In this document: positions 51,269 through 60,770 of the stretch, in pieces
How the letters are laid out: each line of letters opens with the position of its first letter
Position numbering within the stretch: the first letter of the stretch is position 1
DNA from: Maniola hyperantus
Lineage: Eukaryota; Arthropoda; Insecta; Lepidoptera; Nymphalidae
Direction: 5' to 3'
Length of the DNA: 64,000 bases
NCBI RefSeq assembly: GCF_902806685.2
Contig: NC_048553.1
Span: 4,819,099 to 4,883,098, forward strand
Notes under the pieces: generated by a model
Databases searched by the model: none
What the model saw: the letters and a program-made list of their open reading frames with translations, nothing else
What the model was told of the DNA's origin: nothing
Made by a program: the position numbers and the translations under genes

Positions 51269-51369
51269 GGGATGATTCATGCCAATACGTGGTGGGCGCG
51301 GGCCGTGCCACGTGAGAGGCGCGAACGAGGCACGGCCCGTGCCCGCCACGTATTGGCATAAATCATCCC
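51269..51369. mobile_element. Family I GC-rich hairpin MITE
   Basis: 101 bp. Arms 51269-51308 and 51330-51369 are inverted complements at 37 of 40 positions, starting GGGATGATTCATGCCAATAC then GTGGTGGGCGCGGGCCGTGC. The loop is about 21 nt (CACGTGAGAGGCGCGAACGA). It stands out sharply from its AT-rich surroundings. No ORF. A relative is at 30617. Confidence 0.88.
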
Positions 51370-52132
51370 TGTATTGTATTCACTGGCGCTTACGAAAGAC
51401 ATACTAGTCAAGTACATTACATAGCTACAAAAAGTAAAATAAATCTACAGTATAGAGTAGAATAAAACAAAATAATAATAATTATAAAGTGTTGTAAAAA
51501 TTAATTAGTTAAGTATCGAGTCTACACTCGATTCGAAGTCACAAATTTCTATTATGCTAAACTGGTGAATGCCTGCATCTTTACTCGTGTTCCAGATGTT
51601 AAAGACTTATTTTCATTGTAATCTGTAGGCACATGTACGAATCATTGTATTCCCCGCGTTCCCTAACAACGATCTTGATTAGTGACATCTCAAAGCTCTA
51701 CGTGAAAATTAATTTAAATACATCTCTGTCTTTCCGCTCAGCCGAGCATGAGCCGAATCTCAATTCTAACAGCCCCCGCTTCGTTCGCTGAGCGAAAATT
51801 ACAATCTCTAGTTTGGGAACTTCCCAATTCCTGAACGACTCTTTTTTATTTATTTCGGAACCGTTCACTCGAGAAGCTTAATGCGTTTAAATATTTTTTA
51901 ACTGTAACACCGTGCTTACCGGTGAGGAAAAATCTGATCTCGTTTTAATGAGCAAAAAATCCTTTCTACCTAAAGGATTAGCGTTTAATTAAATGGCCAA
52001 GTCTTCGCCGTAATAGGTAACTTAAATCTACTGATGGCCAAATTTATTTTTTCAGCGAAACCGAATTTATTATTTTGGTTCCACTCTTTTTGTTGTTTTC
52101 TAATTAATCTTTCACCCTCAACTCTGAATATT
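51370..52132. other. Unassigned stretch
   Basis: AT-rich; no repeat or coding signal recognised. A patch at 51720-51860 is slightly GC-richer. Confidence 0.3.
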
Positions 52133-52206
52133 TCATCATCATCATCATCATCAACCTTGTAGGGACTTCCACACGCCACGGTCTTGCGCCGCCTGGATCC
52201 AGCCAG
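52133..52206 (-). mobile_element. LINE 3' end with (TGA)n tail
   Basis: On the minus strand: 18 terminal codons of a LINE ORF (separate entry), then a tail of about seven TGA/ATG units at 52152-52133. A simple trinucleotide tail directly after the stop codon fits an RTE-like element (inference). The copy is extremely 5'-truncated. Confidence 0.7.
52151..52204 (-). pseudogene. LINE ORF C-terminus remnant (AQDRxxW type)
   Basis: Minus frame reads GWIQAAQDRGVWKSLQG and then TGA. The W...AQDR..W..L.G pattern is a hallmark of the last residues of RTE-like insect ORF2 proteins (memory). The 109-codon frame that also crosses this interval is a different phase and an artefact: its DDDDDD is the trinucleotide tail read through. 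Confidence 0.7.
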
Positions 52207-52493
52207 AATATATACCAATTTTAAAAATGAAAGGGAGTAATATTTTAAGATTAAAATGTTTATTCTTCTCTGATGTTCTCGCTCTGCACAATCTGGGTTA
52301 CAATAATAATCCATTATTCTAACCTTTGCGTTAGACTTTCTCGTGAAGTGTCTAGTCTATTTATCTCCAACGCAAGCGAGAGTTCTCTCACAATATGTTT
52401 GTAACTGTATGATATTATTATAAAGCCATCGTGGCAAATTGTCATCGCCATCCACTGAAATGGACATACTACACTAGTAGGCACGCTGGAAGA
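52207..52493. other. Unassigned stretch
   Basis: No recognised repeat between the LINE end and the S copy. Confidence 0.3.
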
Positions 52494-52703
52494 GGTGTGC
52501 CATACTTGTTATTTTTGTGCTGATTCTGAGCGCCCCACAAATGGCCTTCGTGTTGAAACTATGTAGACAGGCAGACAGCTGATGTCTCATCACTAACATA
52601 ATTAGTTCTTAACATGACGCTTCCTGCTGCTTTCAGCATCAGCAGCAAAATAGCGAAAATCAAGGAGCTTCAAGAACAGGTCGACTATCGCAAGTCCAGT
52701 GTA
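52494..52703 (+). repeat. Family S dispersed repeat
   Basis: GGTGTGCCATACTTGTTATT, TTTGTGCTGATTCTGAGCGC, CCACAAATGGCCTTCGTGTT, GCAGCAAAATAGCGAAAATC, GGAGCTTCAAGAACAGGTCG then ACTATCGCAAGTCCAG. Same order as 34504-34745. Confidence 0.65.
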
Positions 52704-53539
52704 CTTATTTGTATTAGTACAGGTCAGTATCACTGACCTATATTTTTTTTTACTTACATTAATTTAGTTTTAGGGCATGGCACTGGATGAGGTATATAAA
52801 TATTACCAAGACCCAATGGTTATTTAAATCAAGCACTTTTATTAAAGCATACTGATTCTAAATCTAAACAATATTTTCAAGGAAATGTCGGTTAAAACTG
52901 TACGTCAGCCGCACAGATAGAACAAATAGAATCATGTCACAGATTGTTCCAAATATCCGGCGCGCAGTCACACACATTCGTCAGTCTACAAATAAACATG
53001 AGTACGCACTGAAAATAAAATATTATGCGATCGCATTCGAAACGCAGTGAGTGAAATATAGTCCACTGTCACTGTAACTAGCATCAGAAAATCAGCAATG
53101 CATTAAATAGCAGTAAGTTAGAAAGTTCTTGGAAACTTGTCACGGAAATATCGTTTGTTATTTTCTTCAACAGCTGTATTTCAAAGTTATACCCAAACTC
53201 ATAATATATTTTACAACTTCAGTTTATAGGTATAATTCTTTTGAATCGTCAAAGGTTATGGTAGAATATCACTGTTAATGATTCTGATCGCAAGCCTATG
53301 GGTGTAGTAAACATTCTTGCGTGAGCCTTTTGTTTAAATATGTAGAGCGCACTAAAATTTAGAGACTTCAAATTCAAAATTCATTTTCCTTCCTTTTTGG
53401 CAATATGAAAAAGAAAAGGATGCAGATACTCTAAATTTAGTTTAGAGAAAACATCAAAATCGACACCACTGTCTTAATTTATCTTCGAAATGTTTCTAGA
53501 AAGAAAATTGCTAATTAATTAGTGTCCAAGTTATGTTCA
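52704..53539. other. Unassigned 0.84-kb stretch
   Basis: AT-rich; nothing recognised apart from a T-rich run near 52743. Confidence 0.3.
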
Positions 53540-53620
53540 ACTAGATGTTGCCGCGACTTCATCCGCGTTGCTTGTTGCATATTTTTTTGCTGCGGAAATT
53601 CTTTGATTTTCCAGATTTTT
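53540..53620 (+). repeat. Repeat family A, 5' fragment
   Basis: ACTAGATGTTGCCGCGACTT then CATCCGCGTTGC and GGAAATTCTTTGATTTTCCA. Confidence 0.65.
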
Positions 53621-53690
53621 TTAGACTAGCGCTTGGCTGCAATCAGACCCGGTGGCAAGGTGAAGATGGAGTGCGCTTGCCTATAAATTT
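53621..53690 (+). repeat. Family G body fragment
   Basis: TAGACTAGCGCTTGGCTGCA then ATCAGACCCGGTGGCAAGGT and GAAGATGGAGTGCGCTTGCC, fused to the preceding A fragment. Confidence 0.55.
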
Positions 53691-54448
53691 AGGATTTAGA
53701 TTTTCTATATATTGAAGCCTGTGGTATATATCTATCTAGTAGAGTGACAGTACGCCTTGTATGTACATTTTTTTCATATTTCAAAAGCCTTGTCAGGTTC
53801 GTGTGCTCGTTTATCGTAACCTTCGCAAAACCAGGCGTGACGTTAATCCTTCATCTTACACTATACTTCTATCTTACTTTTCTCTTTCCCTTTATCATTT
53901 TATATAAAAACCAACATTTTATTGTTTACAAAAGCAAAGTACCTACTTTAGACGTAAGCATAAGCTGTTATGCTTCCGTCTATCTTTATATAAAAATCTA
54001 CATTGAAAGCTTAAAGTCAGTGGTATCTATAAAAAATACCTATTAAAAATCACACGCAAAGTAAAAAAGAAAGGTAGAAAAATAAACTCCACTGCGAAGC
54101 TTTAAAAACATCCTTTTTATAAGCTGGTTTATCATTCATAGAACCTATTTACAGCAGCAGGTAAATTGAAAAAGACTTTTTAGGAAAATATAATTTAAAA
54201 CATCTTATCAGTTCACGTTATCAATTTACATCAAATTAGTAATTGACATCAAAAGGACGCTGAAATTTTTTACAGCAATAAAAATTTGATAACTTGGGTA
54301 AATCTTCATTAGATACCCGACTTTTGGAGGAGGAATCAGGTTATGTGAGATTTTTACCCACTAAAGAGCCCCTTGGTGGCGACTCTCAGCACATAACTAC
54401 AGGAACATAAATTATTGTTTGGTCAAGAGACAAGAATTAGTCAAAGTG
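53691..54448. other. Unassigned 0.76-kb stretch
   Basis: The frame at 53744-54046 (100 codons) is rich in F, Y, L and I from AT-rich codons and shows no domain; not called a gene. Confidence 0.4.
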
Positions 54449-54662
54449 AAAAAATCCGGTCAAGTGCGAGTCGCACTCACACACGAAAGGTTCCAAGTCC
54501 ATATTGAAATTTTCTCAAGTATTTGTTGTTATAGCGGCAATAGAAACAATTTCAACTCTCTACATATTACAAGTTGACGAGATACAACCCTCTGACAGAT
54601 AGACGAACGGACGGACAGCGGAGGACAGTTGGCACACTTTGCGTGCGGTACCCAAAAAAACA
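54449..54662 (+). repeat. Repeat family L, shortened copy
   Basis: GAAAAAATCCGGTCAAGTGC, GAGTCGCACTCACACACGAA, TTGTTGTTATAGCGGCAATA, CAAGTTGACGAGATACAACC, GATAGACGAACGGACGGACA, GTTGGCACACTTTGCGTGCG then GTACCC. The end is decayed. Confidence 0.75.
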
Positions 54663-54921
54663 ACAAGCATTGTACAGTCGGATCATTCGCTCACAGCACG
54701 CACGCAATAAACAATGTCAATATTACGTTCCGCAAACAATCATAACTCACTGGAGCCATAACCGATGGGTAATAAACTGATGGAAAATCTGAACAGATGC
54801 CGGTCCAGTTTTATCGCGAGTAACATTGTCAACATCAAACATTGTATCGTGAACTAGTGCCATTACACGCTTCACTAAACTAGCCATAAACATTGTTTTG
54901 TTTGTACTATAAATTAATCTA

Positions 54922-55056
54922 GGTATAGTACGCGACAGGTCGGGATGGCAATCGGGGTCGGGACGCCCCGCACACCCATACAGCCCCCACGCTAACCCGG
55001 TGCGAGATAACGCGGGTGACGTGTGGGTGTGCGGGGTGTCCCCCCACCTCATATAC
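54922..55056. mobile_element. Family J MITE, right end missing
   Basis: TATAGTACGCGACAGGTCGG then GATGGCAATCGGGGTCGGGA, core GACGTGTGGGTGTGCGGGGT, ending CCCCCCACCTCATATA where the right terminal repeat should begin. Confidence 0.75.
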
Positions 55057-55141
55057 CGATATATATTAGTTTAGAAGTTCTAGGTAACTAAATTATGATC
55101 CTCCAATCTATAATATTACCGTAAAAGCCGTAATATACAAT

Positions 55142-55229
55142 TAGCAGCTTATGCCCGCGACTTCCTTCGCATGGACTACACAAATTTCAAACCCCTATTT
55201 TACCCCCTTAGGGGTTGCATTTTCAAAAG
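55142..55229 (+). repeat. Repeat family C, 5' fragment
   Basis: AGCAGCTTATGCCCGCGACT then TCCTTCGCATGGACTACACA and CCCCTTAGGGGTTGCATTTT. It is followed by a local duplication, AGAACTGATACATACGCA at about 55229 and 55257. Confidence 0.75.
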
Positions 55230-55884
55230 AACTGATACATACGCATTTTTTAGAGAAGAACTGATACATACGCAACATAAGGGTTTTCTTTTTCTCAGAA
55301 TTCTAAACAGGTAACATTAGCCAGAAATTTAACGCACGCCACAATGCCATTGGAAAAAATGTAATAACTTCGTAATAGTCCTAATACAAAAGCATGAATT
55401 GTATTTTATTGAAAACACGTAGGCTACAGAAATAATGTTGGTCGTAACTGCTTACCCGAATAACCATGACTTGGTAGGAAAACTATTTCATAAAAATATT
55501 GCAAAGTGACTTTGTAACAATAGCCGCAATTCCATTTCTCGTTAGGTCTCATGCAGACCACCGACTTATTTTGGACAATGGGTGTATTTTATCGATTACG
55601 GCAATTGATTTTCTTCCAGATCAACTCATAATACGCTATTGTTTGTCATGCTATGCGTTCAAACGGGGTTTTGTGAGTAATTCTTCCGTTGGACAAACAT
55701 CGGATTAGCTCAATGAGAGTTGATTCGGATGAAAGTGGTTGAAACGAAGGGTTACCAAATATATTGTTCTCTTTCAGGAACACTACCATCAGGGACTTTA
55801 CTTTTAGTCTCTTAAAAAAGGAACGTTATTTCTTTCGGTAAAATATAGACAACAACAATAATGCTATAGACATTCATCATACAT
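55230..55884. other. Unassigned; local duplication
   Basis: GAAGAACTGATACATACGCA-type unit repeated twice at 55227-55275. The rest shows no repeat or coding signal; the frame at 55499-55708 has no domain. Confidence 0.45.
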
Positions 55885-56050
55885 AACGAATTGGACGTCA
55901 GCCTCCTATTCGGGAATCCGGGATTCGATCCCATTCACCCACTTCTAACTTCTCAGATTTACGTGAGTTTTAGTTGATTTTGGGAGGATTGAACACCCGA
56001 CCTCCTGAATAGAAGGCAGACGTCTTAACCACTAGACTATCACCTATCAC
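55885..56050. mobile_element. Inverted pair of SINE E heads
   Basis: Plus-oriented head (TTGGACGTCAGCCTCCTATT, B-box-like GGGATTCGATCCC, then CACTTCTAACTTCTCAGATT and GTGAGTTTTAGTTGATTTT) joined at about 55980 to a minus-oriented head (GGGAGGATTGAACACCCGAC, CTCCTGAATAGAAGGCAGAC, GTCTTAACCACTAGACTATC). Neither copy has the E body. Confidence 0.7.
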
Positions 56051-57159
56051 TGCCCTCACGGCACGGCTAAATTGTAATTATGATAACCTTCAGTTCAACA
56101 AGCAGAACGTCTGGTCGTCGTCGAGTCCCTAGCAATTTATATTCGGATCCCGGGATCAGTGCGGAGCCTAAGTGCTAAAGCGATAACAGGGTACAGGGAA
56201 CACAGAAGCCCCCAATGCCAATCTCATGGTGAGGAGGGTAATTATTTTTGCCCTTTAATCCAACCGGAGATTCGACTGGCATATCTAATAGGACTAAGTT
56301 TTATGCTAGAAAAAGTTATTAGAGAGATTTTGTCAGTAATTAATAGGGAATACGGATTAACGCATATAGACACTATTGTTCTAGTAAAGTGAAACCACAA
56401 TGAAACCATCAGCCTAGGTAAATGTGATTATAAATAATGAAAAGCGATCACGAACCTCAGCAATGAAGAATACGACGCAAAGAGAGAGAGAGAGAGAGTT
56501 AAAAAATCTTTTAAACACACAAGCGTTAGTACAATAGGAAAATTCCCATCATGTATTTCGTATAGAATCATTACGCATCATTATACAGTTCCGTAAACTC
56601 ATTGGCTCGAAAATATGCCATTAAGCCTTGAAGCGTTGAAACAATATCACATTGGCGTAGTATAGGGACACCGAGATCATTTATTTGCTGGCCTGTGGGC
56701 GTTGCTATTGTTCCCACTAGACTGACTATGCAATATTATCTTTGCAGAGACTGTCCTGTATTTGGGACATAATGTTATTCCAGCTCTACTTGCTGTACTT
56801 GGCCAACCAAGTGACCATTGTATAAGTAAGTTCTGACAAGTCACTTGCACATCGCACTGACTGTGTAAAGACTTGCAGTAGCTATATCAATTTTAGCTCA
56901 GTTTTAACTTTTAGCAAGTCAAACTTTTAGCGATTGACATAGACAACTACTTCCACAAGTGGACTCAGCATTAGGTTTTTACGTTGTTTATACTATCTAC
57001 TAATTTCGTTATGTTTGAAAATTATTTCGTGTCAAACAACTTTAAAAACAAACAATTACTTAATAGATGTATGAACCATGCATTGTAACTAAAGCATCTG
57101 ATTCTATAATTTTGTACTTTTCAATTATTGTGGTGTACCTACCTACTCAAATCTCATAC
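56051..57159. other. Unassigned 1.1-kb stretch
   Basis: Contains a (GA)n run at 56481-56499. The frame at 56159-56392 has no recognisable domain. 56560-56900 is relatively balanced and non-repetitive within the window. Confidence 0.35.
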
Positions 57160-57330
57160 AATAAAGACAAAAGTCCTGAGTCACTCACTGACTGACTCAT
57201 CAACGCGCAGCCCAAACCTAGAAAGCTGAAATTTTGCACAAAGATTCCTTTTATAGTGTAGACAAGGAAAACGGCCGGATTTGTCGAAATTCACACGGGA
57301 GCGAAGACGCGGGCGGTCGCGAGTCTAAAC
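57160..57330 (-). repeat. C-like element, unnamed subfamily
   Basis: ATAAAGACAAAAGTCCTGAG then TCACTCACTGACTGACTCAT, CAACGCGCAGCCCAAACCTA, GCTGAAATTTTGCACAAAGA, right edge GAAGACGCGGGCGGTCGCGA. Like C in its tetranucleotide end and head, but with another body. Confidence 0.55.
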
Positions 57331-58045
57331 TAAATCGATGGGTTTAAAACGAGCAAAAGAATAGGTAACGCGACGATAACAATTAATAAGTTTATCTAGG
57401 TAGACATCTGAAGTCATAATAATATACTTATATTTTACGTAGCCGATTCTGAAATTTTCCCAATGGCCTTGTTTATCTCAGTCTCATATTTTAAAAATTC
57501 AAATTGGGACTGCCAGTTTAAGCCCGTAATGGTGGCTCTACTCCCAACTCACTAGGTATCGTATTTGGCCGCATGCCAGAACGAATGTGAAGCTATGAGC
57601 CACACAGGTTACTAAGACCTGTATCGGTTAATCAACCCGATGCGAGGATTGTGAAATAACACCACTTTGTTGTAAGCCATGCGTAATTAGTTAACAAATT
57701 TATTTGGACAACGTCCAAATCTATTTGGATATGTAATTAGAATAAGGAGACGTTTCAGAAGTCAAATTGTCCTTCAATATACATAATCCATTCAATCTAC
57801 GAGTATACCCATTGTCTTCTTTATTGGCTTAGTTTTAGGATGTCTCTCTTTGTTCACTCATTGGACATAAGTAAATAAAATAAATAAAAGTTTATTTAGC
57901 TCACAAAACAATACAAACAAATACTAAGAACTGTTAAAAATTACAAAATTAAAACTAGGTAAACTTAGTACGAGCTATAAAGTAAGTACTTACTAAAAAC
58001 AAAAATGATACCGTGTTACAAAATAATATAGTTGAATTATTTTTT
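57331..58045. other. Unassigned stretch
   Basis: 57870-57955 (AAATAAAATAAATAAAAGTT then TATTTAGCTCACAAAACAAT) resembles the leading part of H-type dispersed repeats. The rest is unassigned. Confidence 0.35.
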
Positions 58046-58280
58046 ACTAGATGATGCCCACGACTTCGTCCGCGTGGATTTAGGTTTTTTGAAATCCCGT
58101 GGGAACTCTTTATTTTTCCGGGATGAAAAGTAGCCTATGTCCTTCCCCGGGATGTAAGCTAACTCTGTACAAAATTTCATCAAAATCGGTTGAACGGTTG
58201 GGCCGTGAAAAGCTAGCAGACAGACAGAAAGATAGATAGACAGACAGACACACTTTCGCATTTATAATATTAGTATGGAT
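58046..58280 (+). repeat. Repeat family A, reference copy
   Basis: 235 bp: head ACTAGATGATGCCCACGACT then TCGTCCGCGTGGATTTAGG, AAATCCCGTGGGAACTCTTT, GATGAAAAGTAGCCTATGTC, CGGGATGTAAGCTAACTCTG, AAAATTTCATCAAAATCGGT, GGGCCGTGAAAAGCTAGCAG, (CAGA)n, CACACTTTCGCATTTATAAT then ATTAGTATGGAT. I recall this as one of the commonest interspersed sequences of moths; its transposition class is not evident from the sequence. Confidence 0.9.
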
Positions 58281-58296
58281 ATTAAACTTTTAAAAT

Positions 58297-58337
58297 CCTA
58301 CCTAACCTACGTAGGTAGGTTAGGTTAGGTTAGGTTA
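58297..58337. repeat. Short TTAGG-type repeat with ACCTACGTAGGT palindrome
   Basis: CCTACCTAACCTACGTAGGT then AGGTTAGGTTAGGTTAGGTT: about 3.5 TTAGG units preceded by an inverted CCTAACC and a perfect 12-bp palindrome. TTAGG is the insect telomere unit, but this run is very short. Confidence 0.8.
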
Positions 58338-58747
58338 ACTCATTCATGTTTCGTAATTCGAAATTCCTCCCAAAATTTAATAGCGACAAAATCTCATTTC
58401 CGGTTAGCCATCGTCGGTAGTCAATTCCACCGGCAGGTGTTCATGACTTTTCCAAAGAAGACATTCAAGAACTTTCCACTCTTATTTCCTTTCATATAAA
58501 AAGTTTCACCGCCGTTTAATAAACAGGGGCGCGTCTGATTAAAAATGTGAGCTTTATCTATTATTTTGCAAATGTTATATCTGAACGTCTTACAAAAAAG
58601 GTATACCTGCCTAGATATACCTCAAGATTCCTATACAACATTATTACAATGCATAGAGGTTAAATATGACACATGTCGTTTAAATCATCCTCTAAAGAAG
58701 CCTCTATCTTAACTATGAATTATTTCGGTGTTAGACAATAGTCTAAA
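58338..58747. other. Unassigned stretch
   Basis: No recognised repeat or coding signal. Confidence 0.3.
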
Positions 58748-58941
58748 TGACGGTTTTCGGATTTTTCCCTTTGCTTGTGCTATAAGACCTACTTACCTGC
58801 CTCTCAAATTTTATGATTCTAGGTAAACGAGAAGTACCCCATAGGTTTTCTTGACAAACACGACAGACGGACAGACAGACAGACTACGAAGTGATCCTGT
58901 AAGGGTTCCTTTTTTCCTTTTAAGATACGGAACACTAAAAA
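58748..58941 (+). repeat. Repeat family D, 3' half
   Basis: GACGGTTTTCGGATTTTTCC, CTTGTGCTATAAGACCTACT, TGATTCTAGGTAAACGAGAA, CAGACGGACAGACAGACAG, AGTGATCCTGTAAGGGTTCC, end TTTTAAGATACGGAACACTA. Closest to the copy at 24685. Confidence 0.85.
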
Positions 58942-59718
58942 CAAATAAAATACGGTGCAACTGCGATTGTACAGTCTCATAAATTAAATTTAGTACCTAC
59001 TGAATAAGTAAACATCAAATAAATTCATCCAGCTGAATAGCGAAACGAACAAAATACCTATCCATAATTAGTTCGGATACAAACAAAATCTGCTAAATTA
59101 ATGCGGCCTCTTCAAATGTGCCAGCAAATAAACAAATCAAAGCCAAGGAGATAAGTCTGTGTCTCCCAGATCATAACTTCCTAAGCCGTCCATAATTGCC
59201 TGATCGTCTCTACATTTTCCGTCTAATGGCTTTTCTTCCAGTACACGACAAGTTAAGCCTAGAACCGAAACGATCTTGATTAACATAATATCTGTTGGTT
59301 TCTTCAAGACGATGGACAACCATTTTCTGCAATTAAAACTGTGGTTTTCTGCAACCGGCCAAGTGCGAATTAGACGGGGCTTCGTGTTGTAATATTGTAA
59401 TAATAATTATAAGTATTTTATGATGTAAGACATGAATGCAAATAAAGACTGATATGGAGAAGTTTTTTTAATTATTTAATTTAATTTTAATACATAATTT
59501 CCTGAATAATTTTGTATACCTAAATTTAATTGAAGTAATAAAATAAGCTACTAAAAAAGATGCCACAAACTAGATAAATAAATAATAATGTAACTAATAA
59601 TGTACCTACTTACACAGTAATTGTAACTAATTATTTTGGAAATAAATGGCTATTTATTTATTTATTTTACTTATGGAGAAGTAGTAGGTTAAATCCAAAT
59701 ATTTAATACTAGTAAACA
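58942..59718. other. Unassigned; D head remnant
   Basis: GCAACCGGCCAAGTGCGAAT at 59351 is a D head fragment of about 20 bp. 59440-59670 is very AT-rich with TTTATTTATTTATTTTA near 59651. The minus frame at 59137-59319 has no domain. Confidence 0.45.
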
Positions 59719-59973
59719 ACCAGGTTATGCTCGCGACTCCGGGTGGACTACACAAATTTCAAACCCCTATTTTACTCACTTAGGGGTTGAATTTTTGAAA
59801 ACTATTTTGTTTATTTATTTATAGACTTGCGGATGTCTACGTCATAATAGATATCTGTATGCCTTTCAGCCCTATCCATCCAGTAGTTTGAGCTGTACGA
59901 TAATAAAGCAGTCATTCAGTCAGTTAGTCAGCCAGTTAAGCCATCAGTCAGTCACCTTTTCCTTTTATGATAT
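59719..59973 (+). repeat. Repeat family C copy with altered end
   Basis: CCAGGTTATGCTCGCGACTC (deletion in the head), an insertion of TTTATTTATTTATAGACTTG in the body, CCAGTAGTTTGAGCTGTACG, then an unusual ATAATAAAGCAGTCATTCAG and the tail CCTTTTCCTTTTATGATATA. Confidence 0.85.
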
Positions 59974-60205
59974 ACTAGCTTATGCTCGCGACTTCGTCCG
60001 CGTGGACTACACAAATTTCAACCCCCTATGTCACCCCCAACCAAATTAGGGGTTGAATTTTCAAAAATGCTTTCTTAGCGGATGCCTACGTCATAATAGC
60101 TATCTGCATGCCAAATTTAAGCCCAATCTGTCCAGTAGTTTGAGCTGTGCGTTGATAGATCAGTCAGTCAGTCAATCAGTCACCTTTTCCTTTTATATAT
60201 TAAGA
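59974..60205 (+). repeat. Repeat family C (unit 1 of the duplication)
   Basis: ACTAGCTTATGCTCGCGACT, body with a local CAACCAAATTAGG change, (GTCA)n, tail CCTTTTCCTTTTATATATTA. Confidence 0.9.
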
Positions 60206-60208
60206 ATT

Positions 60209-60273
60209 AAGACTAGATGAGGCTTCGACCGCGTGGATTTTGGTTTTAGTCTCGTGAGAATTCTCTAATAATT
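60209..60273 (+). repeat. A-like head fragment (unit 1)
   Basis: GACTAGATGAGGCTTCGACC then GCGTGGATTTTGGTTTTAGT and CTCGTGAGAATTCTC, cut at the duplication junction. Confidence 0.75.
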
Positions 60274-60350
60274 ACGATAATAAAGCAGTCATTCAGTCAG
60301 TTAGTCAGCCAGTTAAGCCATCAGTCAGTCACCTTTTCCTTTTATGATAT

Positions 60351-60596
60351 ACTAGCTTATGCTCGCGACTTCGTCCGCGTGGACTACAAAATTTCAAAAC
60401 CCTATTTCACCCCCTTAGGAGTTGAATTTTCAAAAATCCTTTCTTAGCGGATGCCTACGTCATAATAGGTATCTGCATGCCAAATTTCAGCCCGATCCGT
60501 CCAGTAGTTTGAGCTGTGCGTTGATAGATCAGTCAGTCAGTCAGTCAGTCAGTCATTCAGTCAGTCAGTCACCTTTTCCTTTTATATATATAGAAG
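60351..60596 (+). repeat. Repeat family C, reference copy (unit 2)
   Basis: 246 bp: ACTAGCTTATGCTCGCGACT then TCGTCCGCGTGGACTACAAA, CACCCCCTTAGGAGTTGAAT, CAAAAATCCTTTCTTAGCGG, GCATGCCAAATTTCAGCCCG, CCGTCCAGTAGTTTGAGCTG, GCGTTGATAGATCAGTCAGT, long (GTCA)n, CCTTTTCCTTTTATATATAT. The SQSVSQSVS frame across it is an artefact. Confidence 0.92.
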
Positions 60597-60599
60597 AAT

Positions 60600-60770
60600 T
60601 AAGACTAGATGAGGCTTCGACCGCGTGGATTTTGGTTTTAGTCTCGTGAGAATTCTTCAATTTTTCGGGATTACAAAAATAAGTCTATTTGTCTGTCAGC
60701 TAAATGTAAGCTAAGTCTGTACCAAATTTCGTCAAAATCACTTAAACGGAAGGGCTATAAAAACGAACCA
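60600..60770 (+). repeat. A-like element, 3'-truncated (unit 2)
   Basis: GACTAGATGAGGCTTCGACC, TTCTTCAATTTTTCGGGATT, GCTAAATGTAAGCTAAGTCT, GTACCAAATTTCGTCAAAAT. The unit 2 copy extends beyond the duplicated part, so it represents the original sequence. Confidence 0.75.

Larger units (their letters stand above)
59898..60660 (+). repeat. Tandem duplication, 376-bp unit
   Basis: Unit 1 59898-60273, unit 2 from 60274. Both start ACGATAATAAAGCAGTCATT and hold the same C tail, a complete C element, and an A-like head (GACTAGATGAGGCTTCGACC). Unit 2 differs by four extra GTCA units and scattered substitutions. The break in unit 1 lies in TCTCTAATAATT before ACGATAATAAAG. Confidence 0.85.

Noticed and set aside
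51985..52314. 109-codon minus-strand ORF with a DDDDDD run
   Set aside because: The run is the (ATC)n tail of a LINE fragment, and the LINE protein itself is in another frame.
53744..54046. 100-codon plus-strand ORF
   Set aside because: Composition dominated by F/Y/L/I/K/S from AT-rich codons, no domain, no flanking gene signals.
58310..58337. Interstitial telomere array
   Set aside because: Only about 3.5 TTAGG units; too short to claim telomeric origin.
60520..60573. CRISPR-like regularly spaced short repeats
   Set aside because: Pure tetranucleotide microsatellite with no spacers, in a eukaryotic repeat.
60422..60649. Protein with SQSVSQSVSQS repeats
   Set aside because: Translation of the (GTCA)n tract of a C element; the same artefact occurs at 28136-28324.
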